64,000 bases of DNA from Setaria digitata (lineage: Eukaryota > Nematoda > Chromadorea > Rhabditida > Setariidae), in NCBI GenBank assembly GCA_003640385.1, contig RCAB01000003.1:372001-436000 (forward strand). The letters are read 5' to 3'. The notes below the pieces were generated by a model. The model was given only the letters and a program-made list of their open reading frames with translations. It made no database searches and was not told the origin of the DNA. Within the stretch, counting starts at the first letter, position 1, and each line of letters starts with the position of its first letter. The translations under genes and the position numbers were made by a program. Positions 23,701 through 37,007 of this stretch are shown here, in pieces.

Positions 23701-26700
23701 GTATTCGTTAAAATTTATTATTTATTCAAACGAAATATTGAAAATGCTTGGCTGATAAAGGAAATGTGGCCCAGAAACAAAGAAAAATGCTTCAAGTAAA
23801 TGAAAAATTAGAATTCAGGACACTACCCTGCCACTTGTGGGGGTGACAGTTTCATGATTGTTAAGTTGAAGAATTAAAAATATTTGTGAAGAACTTGAGG
23901 TACGCATTTGAAGGAAAGTCAGAATGCTCGAGTATAACGTGTTCTTTCTGCATTTAATGAACGCACATCCTTCATCACAGCTGTTCCAGAACTGAAAATT
24001 ATACAAGGAATCTTAAAGCAATAAACTACCAAGCAGCAACGAGCTGCGATTTTCGAAGGAGAAAAATGCGAGGCAATAATAAGGTATCGATGACATTCAA
24101 TTTCCGTGGCATGTCGAGAAATTCATGGGTGGATATTTATAGTTATAACTCAAAAACAAGATTTTATAGCTTTTGTAATAGACCAATTAAGGTCCATTGT
24201 ATAATGAAAAGGAAAAAAAGAATTACTTTTATCACAGGATCAAAAATCTCAGGTGTATGTAAATTTTCTTCTAATAATTAATTTTAATTCTAGAAAAAAA
24301 AAAAATATATATATATATATAATTCAATTGCAACATTTCGTTATTTTTTATAGATAACAGATGTAGACTAAAATATAAAAATTGAAGGAGAAAGAATGAA
24401 GGATTAGCACTGCATTAGCAAGGCGCAAGTAAACTTAAGCAAAAAATTTCAAAATCAAGAAATTTATAAAGCGTTAATAATCAGAGTCGGTATTTCACAA
24501 ATATTACAAAAAATGACTTTGATGTCCGCAATAAAAGTTAAATGGTGGATTACAGCGAATGAGTCGCCTTCATCTGAAATATTAGTGCAGTGAATGGATG
24601 AAGCAGTGGAAATGAGTGAATTTGCAAGTTTAGATTTTCAAAAAAGAAAATAGAAAAACTTGAGTACTCCAAGATTTCACGAGATTGAGAGGTAAAGAAT
24701 ACAGTTCCACAAGCATTGAGAGATTATAAAGGCCGACTTGAATAATTTATTTTTGTCTTTTAAGAAAGGAAAATGGTTGTCTCGGTTGTCACGACTGCAG
24801 TACTGAAAAAGCAGTGAAATGTTCGAAAAAGAACTGTATAAACACAACAGTCACAAAGTAATAACCTAACACCAAATCCTTAACCGAGCAGGCATACCAT
24901 AATTGATAATTAGGAGTAAAACTGTTACTGATAATTAATTAAAAGATAAAGAACTTTTCATGAAAAAAAGCGAGAAAACTGATATGAAGCATTGAAGAAA
25001 ATGAAACGCTACTTGGCTTTGACTGCTTCTTTTCATTATGGTTCAATTCAGGAAAGAAAAACACTTGAAATATGAGTTTCATTGAACATTCACAGTCGAA
25101 AGTTGTTTTAAATCTGATAAGCTGAAGGTTATTTACGAAAAAAAAGAAAAAAAAATTAGAATTTATCGTCTATGTGCTTTTTTAATGAATTAATGAATAA
25201 TTTTTTTTTTAATAAATTAATGAACATTTAGGGGCGCAAAAAAAGAAAAATAAAGCGATAATTGACGGATAAATCACCTTACAGTTTACGAAATCGCATC
25301 TAAATCAGTGTTTAGTGGTAGATAATATTATCTGAATAGTTGAAATGCGGATAATAAAGTCTGTATCTAAGTTGAAGATGGTTAATTCAAATGGATTTGA
25401 TACAATAATGTATGCTATTGAGAAATGAAACGATGAAAGTCATTATATTTAGTCCTGAATATTTGTATTTCCTGTTGATGCTTTACTTTCATTCCAGAAC
25501 ATAGACTTAATTTTCACCAACAAAGAGAAGTCAAGATGTGCATTTATCAAAGTGATATTTCCTGTTCTATGCTTGCTTCTACAGGAAAATCACAATTTGC
25601 TCGAATTGATTGAATGGAATGAATTTATAATATAATGAAAGAAGGAAAACAAACTATTTCTTGTTTTCAAAATTTTCGTGAAGTGCAAAAACTAGAAACT
25701 AATATCTAGCTTGTATTAAGTTTTCTGTTAAGTACAGTTACTGTGAAAGGTGATCGTTTCGAGAAACCGCGAGAATAAAGATCTATAATGATGTTTCGTG
25801 ATATTTCTTCAAAAGAATGAAAGAGATCTTAAAAAACTTATCTTCAAGAGATAAACAATTTGTGACTACAACTCATTGTTTTATTCCTGAATCTGAATCA
25901 GAAAAGCGACAGAAGTGTATCGATTTGAATAAAACATATGTATTGGTCAGAAAGACTTCTTGGCTCATTAACAGAAGCAAGGGACAAGGATTCCTGACAG
26001 TTCCTTATTAGCACCGAGGACTATTCAAATAATTTTCTGCACACAAGAGTTGCAAAATGTCTTACGCTGTGATTGGAAAGACTGATCATGTTAAAAGTAA
26101 AGCAACCGTTGTTTCACTTTGAACGGAATAACTTCGATCTTCAGGAAAGAACGCAGTGGAAGACAGAGGAAATGAAAATGATAAAATGAAATTCTAAGCA
26201 TAAGAATTTTGGAATTCAAAATTGATCTCATCCTGACGAGTGCTTCTTGAAAAGTGTGAAATTGCGATAAGACAAAAAGACTGATAGTTATAACTACAAA
26301 ATTCGCATAACCTTAAGTGGCAGGTAGAATTCAAAGCATGAGGGTAGACAAATGAGTCGGACTTTAGGACACTGGTTACAACGATTTAATAACTATTATA
26401 GGCGCGCTTTCCTTCGCCTGAGCAAACAAATTAAATCATCTTAAGCATGTTAGCTTTGCATGCAGTAATTAACTAAAAGCTAACAACAAACAGACTGCTT
26501 AGTTACAGCAGGTAAGCTAATCCATGCTTTATTATTTCGCAATATAAACCACTTCTTAGCACTAAATCATTCAGTTGAGCACTTTATACCTCGAACTACT
26601 ACTATTAAGAACTAGAACGGCTAAGATTTAATGTTAAATTTGTCATTATATGTTATCACAACTGCTATCGTATGCAGAGACTAAATGTCTAGAAATAGCC

Positions 26701-28280
26701 TTACCATTTCGGTAAATTTTTAAGACTTTTCTTGAAAATTACCTTTTAAATGAATTCTATTTGCAGTATTTCAGCACTGTGGAGAGAGATATCAGTTACA
26801 ATGTTACTTATTTTGGTCAGTTAGAGTAAAAGAAGTCTTAGAGTAAAGCACTTTCTAGGTATTTCGATTTAAAAAAATAATGGCTATAATGTATATTCAG
26901 GAAGTATAAAATTCTTCAACTTACATAGAAGTTTCTTAAAGCTAAAAAATCAAGGAAGCATGGATACTGGTACTGACAATATGTCTTGATGTAGTAGCAT
27001 CTGATGCAAATGTGATCCATTTTGAACTTATTCATATGCGACAGTTCAAGTGAATCGATTACAAAATAACGACGACAAATCTTTTTTTTCTATCGTTATT
27101 CGAATTATGCTTCCTTTTTAGGGTCAGATTTTAGAATGGATGTACATGATTAGAGCGATGTCATTTCATTTCACATTTCTTTGATAAGCATCGAATGAAT
27201 ACTGGTGATATTTGCATCCCATATTTCAATCGGTGACTTTTAAATCCATTTATCAACCCACTTGCGATTTCGTCGAGTTTTGATTGCTAATCCTCTCACC
27301 AGTGGTAAGCCACATTTAATTCATAGAAATACGTATAATGTAATATCTTAAGCTTAGCGACATACTTCCTTCGATCAAGACCCTTGCGATAGCAGTACAT
27401 ATCATTAAGGCCCCAAATAAGGAATGTTGTAAAGACTCGAAGAATTTTTATGGAAAAAATGGAAGTTCTTCAGAAACTTGAAATTTTCAAAATTCATATG
27501 GGAGTCATTTCTGAAGATACCTTTCAAATTTTTGCAGCTGTTTGTACAAGCGAACAACCAGACAACACAGAAAACTGTCACGACTGTTACTCAGGTGATT
27601 ACCACGAATATTACCTATGTGAGTTACTGCGATGAAACTCACCCTTACACTTCAAACAAACGCCTAGGAATAGTGCTCGGACTAATTAATCTTCCTCGCT
27701 AATAGTAGCCGGTCACTCTTCCGTAAACCCCTAATACTCTTACTAGATGTCAGATAACAACGTGAACTGTGAGAGGACCGCGTTAAATATTCGGGGTTCC
27801 GTAATTGTTTAGAGGTGTGCCATTTTCCTTTTCTGGCCTTTTGTCCAGAATTCTCGATTTGTAGGTGGGAGTGGATCATTCTGGAATATGCTTTACAAAT
27901 TAGCTCTCAGACTTTCGTGTATTGCTCATGCAGAATAAAAGAAGTGCAACGTGACGGCTAGATATTTCATACTCCTCAAATAAATCTTCCATTCCATTTC
28001 CTTATTGCGTCTCTGTTTAACTAGTCGTTATCAAACAAGTCACATCGAAGTACCATACTTGTGCTTACATTGATTACTCTGAATTTACTGGACAATTTAC
28101 CGAGGGTGGGTGAGTTCTCTTTGCCTTTTTCGGAGGCTGTTAAATTTTTCACCTCATTGTTCCAAGCATTGTTTCAGGCGTGAAAGTTCCTCACGTAAGA
28201 GTATTTTAATTCTGTACTTGTTTGCCGTAAAAATTAGTGCTACTCAATACGAGAATTATTGGTTACTGGTTTCAAACATA
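20702..28280. other. Gene-poor intergenic stretch upstream of CCDC93
   Basis: About 7.6 kb, AT-rich, with simple repeats (AAATA-type around 23020-23110, TA run near 24306-24321, A and T runs). No open frame here has recognisable family features or paired splice sites. It lies between the divergently transcribed ET-module gene and CCDC93, so it presumably holds both promoters, but I cannot point to a specific element. Confidence 0.5.
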
Positions 28281-31200
28281 ATGTCTACTGTAGAGGAGGT
28301 ATGGCCGTTCTCTTTTGTTGTCTGATAGAAGGTCTTCTGTTGTATTATGAAGGATGTGTAGCTTGGAACAGTACAATATTAGTTAATACGTGGCTCTGAA
28401 TCTATTACAAATGGACTGCTAAAAAGTTCGATCCCGAAACTTTATTATCTTAAAGGCGTACTTGCAGTACAAAATTGATATTTATTCATCAATTTTAAAT
28501 TGCAGTTTGATATACGAGAAGATGAAGAACAGCTGACAAAATTGCAGGATATCATTGACTTACTCGTTGCTGCTGGCTATTTCCGAGCACGTATCAAAAC
28601 AATTCCTCATTTTGATAAGGTTTTGTAGAATTTGGTACAAGATTTTAAAGTCATCTGAAAATTTTCAAAATAAGCGTTCATTAAACATAAGATATTTATA
28701 ATCACTTCTGAAGTATCCAAAGTCATTTTACTTATAAAAGAAAAAAAAACAACTATTTAGTCTTTCTTTCAATAAATATTAAAATGACAACTCTTACAAA
28801 TTTGCAAAATAGGTTATCCATTAAAACAAAGATGACAGGAATGAAATTCCAGGTTGTCGGTGGAATAGTATGGTGCATAACGTTATGCAACCACACAGTT
28901 GATGTTGATTTGTTCTACTCTGAAAATGCAACTATTGGTCAGAAAATGTTAGTATGTTGAGATTATTTATTACAACAAAAGATTTTTTTTAAATAATTCC
29001 GAAGAACGAGTAATTCATTAAGAATATATACATCAAAATAGGATTGTCATATTCTCGTTTTAATCTACGCTTTTTACAGCGCATTAACTGAAAAAGTGGT
29101 GGAAGTGTTGCCCCAGCTGAAATGTCCGTACACTGTTGAACCACATCAAATTCAAGGCCTTGATTGCATCCATATTTTTCCCGTTGTTCAAGTAGGTCGC
29201 TTGTTTTTTTCTAGCTGCAGTTATAACTCTATGAATTTATAGGAATCATTAAATTCATTAACCATGATTGGAAAAAGTCTCGCATAATCTGATGAAATTT
29301 CTGAAGTTGTGCAACGAAGAATTAAAACTTGATATTATGATAATGAAATATGATGCCATTCTCTTTCTAATAAGATTAACTGTGCCTCTATCTAGTGGCT
29401 CGTTAGAGAAGCTGTTCATGCGAAGGAGAAATGTGGTGACAGTGTACGGAACCATGCTGTATATCAATTTGCTCAGCGATTTTCATTTACAAAGGTTTGT
29501 TAAATTTCTGTTGTCATTAAGAGATTTCTTTTAAATGATTTTAAAGGGGTTACTTTTTCGTTTTCTTTAAGAGAACCATCTGTTTAGTTTTTCTTTCAGT
29601 AAATATATTTAATATAATTTAATTCTTCCATATTCTTCTTTCAGTAGGTATAAAAGTGACAGCTCCGACAAATTCATAAAATAGACAAATTATCTATGTT
29701 GAAATAAAGATAACAAGAATAAAATTCCAGATTTTCAGTGGAAAATAAATTTTTTTGTTGATTCTTGTATTTTATTCGCAGGATAAATACATGGAGAAAC
29801 AAAGAAGTACTTTTTTAAACAATTGCCTAATCGTCAGAACTAAATGTCCACCTCAACGTATCTATAAATTAGCAGGCGAAGTCGAACAATTTGATTTGGG
29901 AGCTGCTGTTCGATGTACTTTATTGGAATATGGCTGGTTCGTTGATTCATTTTGAAACTGGAAAAGAAATATATTGATAAAACATGAATTTCTATTGACA
30001 TTTTGGAAGCGTTAACATAAAGTGTGGAAAATTTTAATCAGTGAATAATGCAGGCGAAGTACCTCTAGTGTAACTGTTCAGGAAAATGTCGAACAATTCG
30101 GAAGCGACAAAGTAGATGAGAATGTGGTAAAGTTTTTAATTTTTAAACGCTCAGTGAGGCTCAGGGCTTGAAAGTTTTATCATACAGGGAAAGAAAGTAA
30201 TTTGATCAGACCCAAAAAGATTGTTATTGCAGGAAGCCGATAAACTTCTTACACAGTTGTCAGAAGTGGAATTTCAACCAGCAAATTATCGTCTTTCGTC
30301 AAAAACATTAGCTAAAATCATTGATACATCGGAATTTGATACTGTTGAGCTGAAAAATGAGGCACTCTTTTAATATTCTTGTAATCATACATATATTTGA
30401 ATTTGGATAGATTACAATGAATCATGGAAATGAAGGTCGAAGCAAGAGTCGACTCGAGCTTAAGATTTTCCGTTTTTTATTGCAAGTTCATCGTCTTAAT
30501 GGTACTTCGTGTAGCATATCTTCAAGCCTGTTCTTATTTCTAGGCCAATACTTTCGAGCAACAACAACAATTTATTACTAGTAGCACATCGGAAGCAGAA
30601 AAAAAACTCATGAAAGTTAGTTTCCTACTAACTTTCATTTATGAAGTTCATTGCGTTTGTGATATTAATTCGATATTTTTTTTAGCTCAAAGAGGAAGAA
30701 AAACTTTTGGATAATTCCCTAAAAAATCTACAGCAAAGGAAGGAAACTCAGTTACGGGAAATTAGTGAAATTGAACGAAGAATTGCAGAGTTTGATCAAC
30801 TGATTAACAGCAAGGATGTAGGGTAAGACGGGAATGTTTTTTGAGTTAATTTTAATTATTATTTTACTTTTCACTGTTTTATTTTCTGTTTTATTCTTGA
30901 GTTAATGCCTAGATTCTCTTTCAGGACTGTCGAAAGGTTGAAACATCTACTACTTGAGCATGATGAGATTTATAAAAGAGAAATGCATTTCAAAGCAAAC
31001 TGTAGAAATGAGTTACAGAAACTGGATGACGAGCTTGAACAAATGAAATCGCTTGGTCTTAAAGAGGGAAAAGTAAGGTTTATGGAGGGCCTTGGAGAAC
31101 TACTGAGTTGAAGAGAAACCTGAAATCTACGATGTGTAATTTTAGATTTCTCTTTATATATTTTTTTAAAATTATTATAAGGTGCCTACATAGTTTTATT

Positions 31201-32538
31201 GAAGGTTGATGACGGTTCAGGAAAGAGTAGAAGTATGAAAGCGAAACAACATCTATCAAATATTCGGTTGGAGTTAGCGGATTTAAATCGGCAAATTGCA
31301 GCGCAACAACGCATTTTTGACAGTGTTCCAGCTCAAATCGAAATCAGCCAGTATCAGAGAAGAATTATCGAACTTTACAATCAGAGTTTGTAATATAGAC
31401 AAAATAATTTTAAAGAACATTTTAAAGAAACAGAATTTTCCATGAGTCATCCATCAGTTGTCACTACTATGCAGATTAATTTTTTGTGGTGTAGAATTTG
31501 AAGTTTTTTTCTTCGAATTACTGAGAAACATTTCTAAAATTACAGTGGCAAGTAAACATCGAGAGACAAAGCAGTTTTACATTTTGCATAATACTTTGGT
31601 CGATATCAAAACATTCATGAAAAAGGAAGTTGATATGCTGAATAATATCGATGATGTCCAAGAATTGTAATTTTTCGAAATGGTTATGCAGTATTTATTC
31701 ATAAATTTCATATAACTTGAAATTCGAAATTATGCTGTAAATACTCATAAATTTTTCAGTTTCTGCTTGTAGGACATCAAAACAAAACTATAAACAATCA
31801 TTTGTGGAGAATTTGCAAAAAATATTGCAAGGTGTTGATGCGTCTCTTGATAAGGTTTATTATTTCGTTGTTACCTCGTGTTAAATTTATGCTGAATTGT
31901 GTTTTCAAAGTCTCACAACCAGAAATAAACTTCAGGAAAATTTTTGAAACGTGATGCTGAAATCTTTTATTTCTTCAGTCTTTGTTCTTTTCTTCTTTGT
32001 CTGTATTAAATCTCTTCAAGGTATCAACCAGACAAAAAGAATTGCAAATAAAAAGAGATAAATTATATGATGAATATCAATATTTATTGGAAAAGGAGCG
32101 ACTGTATTACAAAACAGTTGATGATTTCAAAAACGTTAGTTTTTCTTTACAATTCCATCAGTCAATTCTTGTTTGCTCAGAGCAAAAAGCAATGGTGTAC
32201 ATAATCGAAATGTGAGGGATTTAACTGTTAGACGTAAAGGCGTCCTACACATTGGAAGTTAATGTCAAGTAAGATTGGACTTTTATTAATGGAATTTGAA
32301 ATTTTTCCCATGTTATTGTTATCTCCAACTGTTTCGTTTTCTCGGTGCGGGAATATCGTCTTTTCAAGTATCAGCTTCCACTTTTTGTAACTGTGGGATT
32401 TTTGATTAGATACAAATTCGTGTAGCAGTTATCTTTATTAGACTCGTCCTTTTTTTTTTTCCTTTTTTTCAGGCTTGCCATGAGAATGAGGAACTAAAAC
32501 GCAAAATAAAGGGTGAAAATCTTACAATCCTGTCGTAG
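28281..32538 (+). CDS. CCDC93: CCDC93, CCC-complex subunit
   Basis: CCDC93 belongs to the COMMD/CCDC22/CCDC93 (CCC) complex, which works with retriever and WASH in endosome-to-surface recycling. Seventeen exons, phases all consistent, predicted 590 residues (human about 630): 28281-28298, 28506-28619, 28853-28947, 29080-29191, 29396-29494, 29782-29936, 30054-30126, 30233-30343, 30411-30485, 30544-30615, 30686-30822, 30925-31072, 31205-31385, 31546-31666, 31773-31854, 32021-32134, 32473-32538. The N-terminal NN-CH-like domain is highly conserved: [59 protein letters not shown]. The C-terminal half is coiled coil ending with [15 protein letters not shown] and [11 protein letters not shown]. The first coding exon is only 18 nt. 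The least certain exon is 30411-30485. Poly(A) signal AATAAA at 32705-32710. Confidence 0.93.
28764..28870 (+). repeat. Duplicated intron-end/exon-start segment, copy 1 (CCDC93 exon 3 acceptor)
   Basis: About 105 bp covering the end of the intron, the acceptor AAATTCCAG at 28844-28852 and the first bases of exon 3. It is roughly three-quarters similar by eye to 29631-29746 in a later intron of the same gene. Confidence 0.5.
29631..29746 (+). repeat. Duplicated intron-end segment, copy 2, with a decoy 3' splice site
   Basis: Resembles 28764-28870, including AAAATTCCAG ending at 29730 followed by a degraded version of the exon 3 start. It lies within intron 29495-29781, about 50 bp before the acceptor used for the next exon, and so forms a decoy acceptor. 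Confidence 0.5.
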
Positions 32539-33171
32539 CCGTTTTGAGGTGAAACGTGTTCGTAATTCGATATTTATTTATCCAATCATGAAATGGGGAA
32601 TTCAAATTCATTTATATGAATTCTCGAAAATGAAAAGTTTTATAGATTAACTTGATCCGGATCCATAAACTATTTACAGTTATATCACTGTTATCATTAC
32701 GATTAATAAATTATTCAGTTTTTATAAATGGTTTATGTTGTTTGAAATTACAGTCGAATTCTGGTTTCTCCGGTTTTGTTTCCTTGCAGTTTTGCTCAAG
32801 TGTATTTTCTGTGTTTTCTGGCAGTATAAAAAGTAGAGGATAACCAACTTCGCAGTTACTGTTAAGGCTTTGGATTTCTGGAAGGTATTTTATTTGAAAC
32901 AGAATAATACTTGCAACTTATACTTGAAATATTTTGAAGGGATTGCCAATTTAAAGTGTTAAGAAGGTCTCTGTGGTTTAAAATTATGGTTCTATTCATT
33001 CTCTACTTTTAGAGTTAGTTCAAATTTAAATGTGTGACATTTTAATCTGTGATAGTTATTTGTTCATTGTGTTTTTAATTTATGGTGTATTGTGCGAATG
33101 CTGAATTCAGTAAAGTGTTACTGGATTTGTAAATTTACAGTTTTCATTACCATCTACCATATATCCGGGAG
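32539..33171. other. Spacer between CCDC93 and RNase H2A
   Basis: Holds the CCDC93 3' end (AATAAA 32705-32710) and, at 33138-33140, a CAG after AAATTTA that could be the leader-splicing acceptor for the RNase H2A message, 31 nt before its ATG. Nothing else seen. The same-strand order would fit an operon, but the roughly 600 bp spacing does not prove it. Confidence 0.4.
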
Positions 33172-34992
33172 ATGTTCATTACGCAAATAAAATCAACGGC
33201 TGTGGAAGCAGTTACAGAATTCAGTGGCAATTTCAAGGATTTTGGCGAAAATATGCCCTGTGCAATAGGCATTGATGAAGCTGGACGTGGACCAGTTCTT
33301 GGACCTATGGTCTATGCTTGCGCGGTTACGCTGATAAATAACAAAAACATGTTGAGTAGGATGGGTTTGTTTTCTCTGTGTTTTGTCAATGTCACTTTGT
33401 TGCAGGAAAGGTCTTATTTTGTACAGAATCTTTGGATTTATTAGATTTCAAGCATAACACTGCGTGTAACAAAATATTCAATCGGACATATTTTACAATA
33501 ATTCTTTATGATCATTGATCTTAGTCGAGGGTTTCTCTAATACACCTTTAATTTTCCGTTGGGTTTAGTGGACGGGTTATATAGACTCATTTTGCTTACA
33601 GGTGTTGACGATTCGAAGGTTCTGACGGAAACAAAACGTGAAGAGATTTTTAAAGAAATGGTAGGAGACGGCACATCAAAGGTTGCATTTGTGTTTCATT
33701 TTGTATTCTAGAATTATTTTCTGTTTTTCATTCACAAGATTGTCCTTTGTGAGCTTAATTAAACAGCTTTTTTTTTTGTTGAAGGATGGAAAATTACTTC
33801 ATTAGAAAAATGAAGTAATTTAAAATAGATATTGTACTTCAATATTTTGAAACATAGATTGCTGACGAGTTTGTTATAAATTAATATTAATAGAACCAAT
33901 ATTCATAAATTGAAGCAAATAGTTGTGTTTATTTGGATAGGTACATTAGTTTTCAAATTGAAGTACTATGACATTCCGATATCTCAGATAGTTGGATATG
34001 CCTGTCAGATTGTGTCAGCACAAATGATTAGCGGTGCGATGTTGCGTCGAAAGAAATGTTCACTGAATAAATTATCACATGACTGTGCTGTGAAGTTGTT
34101 GCAATCAGCCCTCGATCATAATATAAATGTTGTGGAGGTTAGCTTTGGTAATAGTGAATATCAGGATACTGTTGTTATTACCTTGCAGAGAAATATGCAA
34201 CGCGGCCTTTTAGCTCTCCAAAATGTAATCGAAGTAAAAATGGCTGTATAAAATATTTTTAAAAGTATAGTTAACTAAACAAATAAGTTGTCGTTTGGTA
34301 ATTTTTGGTTGGGCATTTTTTTAGGTTTACGTAGATACTGTTGGACCGAAAGAATCCTATCGAGTTATGTTACAGAAGAAATTCCCAGGTCTTCGAATTA
34401 TTGTCGCAGAAAAAGCAGATTCGAAATTTCCAGTCGTCAGTGCTGCTTCAATTGTTGCAAAAGTAATCTTTTAATACCTACGGGAACTTTAAAATTTACT
34501 TACTGTGCTGCAGATGATTGCTTTAATGAGCACTCATTGTTCTTTGATAATTTGCTTGAGTCGATCGCTCTACCGCCTACAAAATATATTTTGACATGTC
34601 GCTTTAATTTGTACCAGTCTTCTTGATTTGATTTTGCTAGCGTTCGGTCTCTCTGACTTTTTCCAACCATTTTCCATACGATTTGTAGCGCTTTTACAAT
34701 AATTAATTTTATTGTAGGTCAAACGTGATAGAGTTTTAAGAAATTGGTTGTTTCCGGAGGGCGCTATCAATGTACCACCTGGTGGTTATGGAAGCGGTTA
34801 TCCTGGAGGTATAATTTTACGTCACAATTTTTAAGCAATGGCTTCTTGAATAATTTTCATTCAGATCCAAGTACAAAAAGCTTTTTGCTGGGCGCAATTG
34901 ACGAAGTGTTCGGATATCCAAATTTGGTACGATTCAGCTGGAAGACAGCCGAAGTTCTGTTGAACAAGATGGCAGTGAAATGTAAATGGTAA
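33172..34992 (+). CDS. rnh-2: Ribonuclease H2 subunit A (catalytic)
   Basis: Type 2 RNase H catalytic subunit, which nicks at ribonucleotides embedded in DNA and removes RNA:DNA hybrids in the nucleus. Six exons with matching phases: 33172-33364, 33602-33681, 33988-34137, 34325-34462, 34718-34808, 34865-34992; predicted 259 residues. Active-site residues are all present: the DEAGRGP motif (Asp35, Glu36), Asp145 in VYVDTVGP, and Asp173 in [18 protein letters not shown]. The ribonucleotide-sensing Tyr is Tyr211 in [23 protein letters not shown] marks the last conserved helix. It stops shortly after (KCKW), so the C-terminal extension of mammalian RNASEH2A is missing. ATG choice: first Met after a plausible leader acceptor at 33140. 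An AATAAA overlaps the stop codon (34992-34997). Confidence 0.93.
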
Positions 34993-37007
34993 ATAAACCA
35001 CCTTTAAGTACATCTTTATCTTTTTCATTTTGAGAGTATTTTTTACAAGAAAATTTTTATGGTTTTTTTGGGAATATTTTTGCAAAAAAAAAAAAAATTT
35101 TGTGGAATATTTTTATGAGGATTTCGGCAGAAAAAGTTTTTGGATGGCTATATTGTACGACTCAGTAGTTTCATGAAGGGTTTTTTTTTCTCCAGAAGTC
35201 AGTTGTATGAGATGAATTTTGGAGTACTAAACTGAACTTCAGGAGTAAACCAGAAACATCCTGCAAAGCTATAACGTCGTTCTTCAGACCATGTTCCAAT
35301 GGAAGGAATTGTGGTTCATTGAAAACCCAATTTTTTACTGATCGATGTCTTTCAAATATTTCGAATTGTTCGAATTTTTAGCTATAAAATTTGATCACCT
35401 GTCCATGGTTTTTTATTCTTGTTTTAAGATCTTCAAAATTTCGGATTTTTTTCAGCAGGATATTTTAATCCTTGTTATGCTTGTCAAAGATTCTTATTCT
35501 TGAATGTTGTTTTGCTCCTGAAAATTTCTTTATTTCACTTGGAAGACTTTGTTTTGTCAATTTATTTGTTTTAATATTTCTCTGTTTTTTTGCCTACTTA
35601 CCGTTCACTCTAACTATACTACTACTGATGTTGTGAATGCCAGCTATTGATTGTAGCCTTTTTACTATCTACAACACCAAAGACCGCGTTTTAATATGTT
35701 AGAGGTGCAGTTCTGCCATCCTAATTTATGTCGATTGTAGCAGCTGCCTTTATTGTATTAGCATTTAATGTTTATTAGACTTGAAGTACTTGGAAATAAT
35801 CCTATATCAAAAAATAATCCTATATCAAAACTTTAGTCATGTCAAGAGAGGCGAATAAGATGATGTTTATCAGAATATTTACAGTTTAATAACAAAGGAA
35901 ATTCAATTTTTTTCAGCTTTTGAACTTACAGTAAAATATCCATATTTCTCGCCATGTGGGTTCTTTAATTTTGGAAGCTATCCATGCTTAAAGTTTCTTT
36001 TTTCAGTCACATTCTTTGTGTATACGTATTTTCCATCATAAAAATACGAAGTTTCTACTTTCCTTAGCACTTCAACAAATCCTATCTTTTATAACACTAC
36101 AGAAAGAATAAAAAATAGGTATTTGATATTATATTTTCTACCAGGTTTATATCCCTTTTTTAAACGATAGAATATGCTTATTTATTCAACAAAAAGGCAA
36201 GAGGAATTGCTGATAAAAAAAATTTTTTTTATTATTGTTGTAGAACAAGTCGAACACATACTGTCCAGTAATCCAATTTTTATGATTAGTGAGGAATTGC
36301 ACTGAAATAATAAAATCGAAAGAAGTGATAATGACATGAAGCAGTTAGCGACTAGTTTGTGATGGAAAATTGATGGATAACAGGTCAAACTTATATAATT
36401 GAGTAATTCGATTTTTATATGTCTAGCAGAAAACTGCGTAGAATTAATTTTAGTGAGGAATGGCATAGTGAACAATTTTCTTGTAACAATATGCTGAAAA
36501 TTTGAAGATAAACCCTTAGCGATGTCTCATTTCGTAACTATTGCTGATTTTCAGCACTCCGTATAAATTCTGCGGAAAGGTTTCTTTGTGTATGTAATGT
36601 ACAAATGACACATTCCTAACAATCAGTCAGCCATTTTATGTCTTACGCTGTTGTTTCCATTTGTTAAATTGCTTTTTAAATGAAATTGATTGACATGACA
36701 TCATTTTAAAGGCCTGTTACTCTTTCCTTTTTGTGTGTCATAATTTTTACAAATTTAAATCCTTTTTTTTTTAGACAAGTTGCTTCTTGCAATTCACTCA
36801 GACTGCGATCTCATAGGAACATTTTGTAAAGGGTAAGAACAAACTAATGAAGGTAATAGAAATAGAGCATAAGTACTATTATCATCGTAATGAGATATAA
36901 TATTCTGTATAGAAATGACATCGTAGAATATATCCTAAACAAAGATAATATCATTATTTGTCAAAAGTTATTTTTCATCAGTTACAGACTTGGTAAGAAG
37001 TTGAAGT
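34993..37007. other. Intergenic region before CLPTM1L
   Basis: AT-rich. Contains an exon-like block at 36775-36832 (T-rich tract plus AG before it, GTAAGA after it) that could be an untranslated first exon, and a CAG at 36987 that could be a leader acceptor 20 nt before the CLPTM1L ATG. A 17-bp direct repeat (AATAATCCTATATCAAA) is present twice near 35798-35832. No other gene seen. Confidence 0.45.

Noticed and set aside
24301..24321. Short A-run plus TA repeat
   Set aside because: Ordinary simple sequence for such an AT-rich genome.
29258..29534. Open frames on both strands around CCDC93 exon 5
   Set aside because: Only frame 29396-29494 ([12 protein letters not shown]...) matches the family and has phase-0 borders; the longer frames cross intron sequence.
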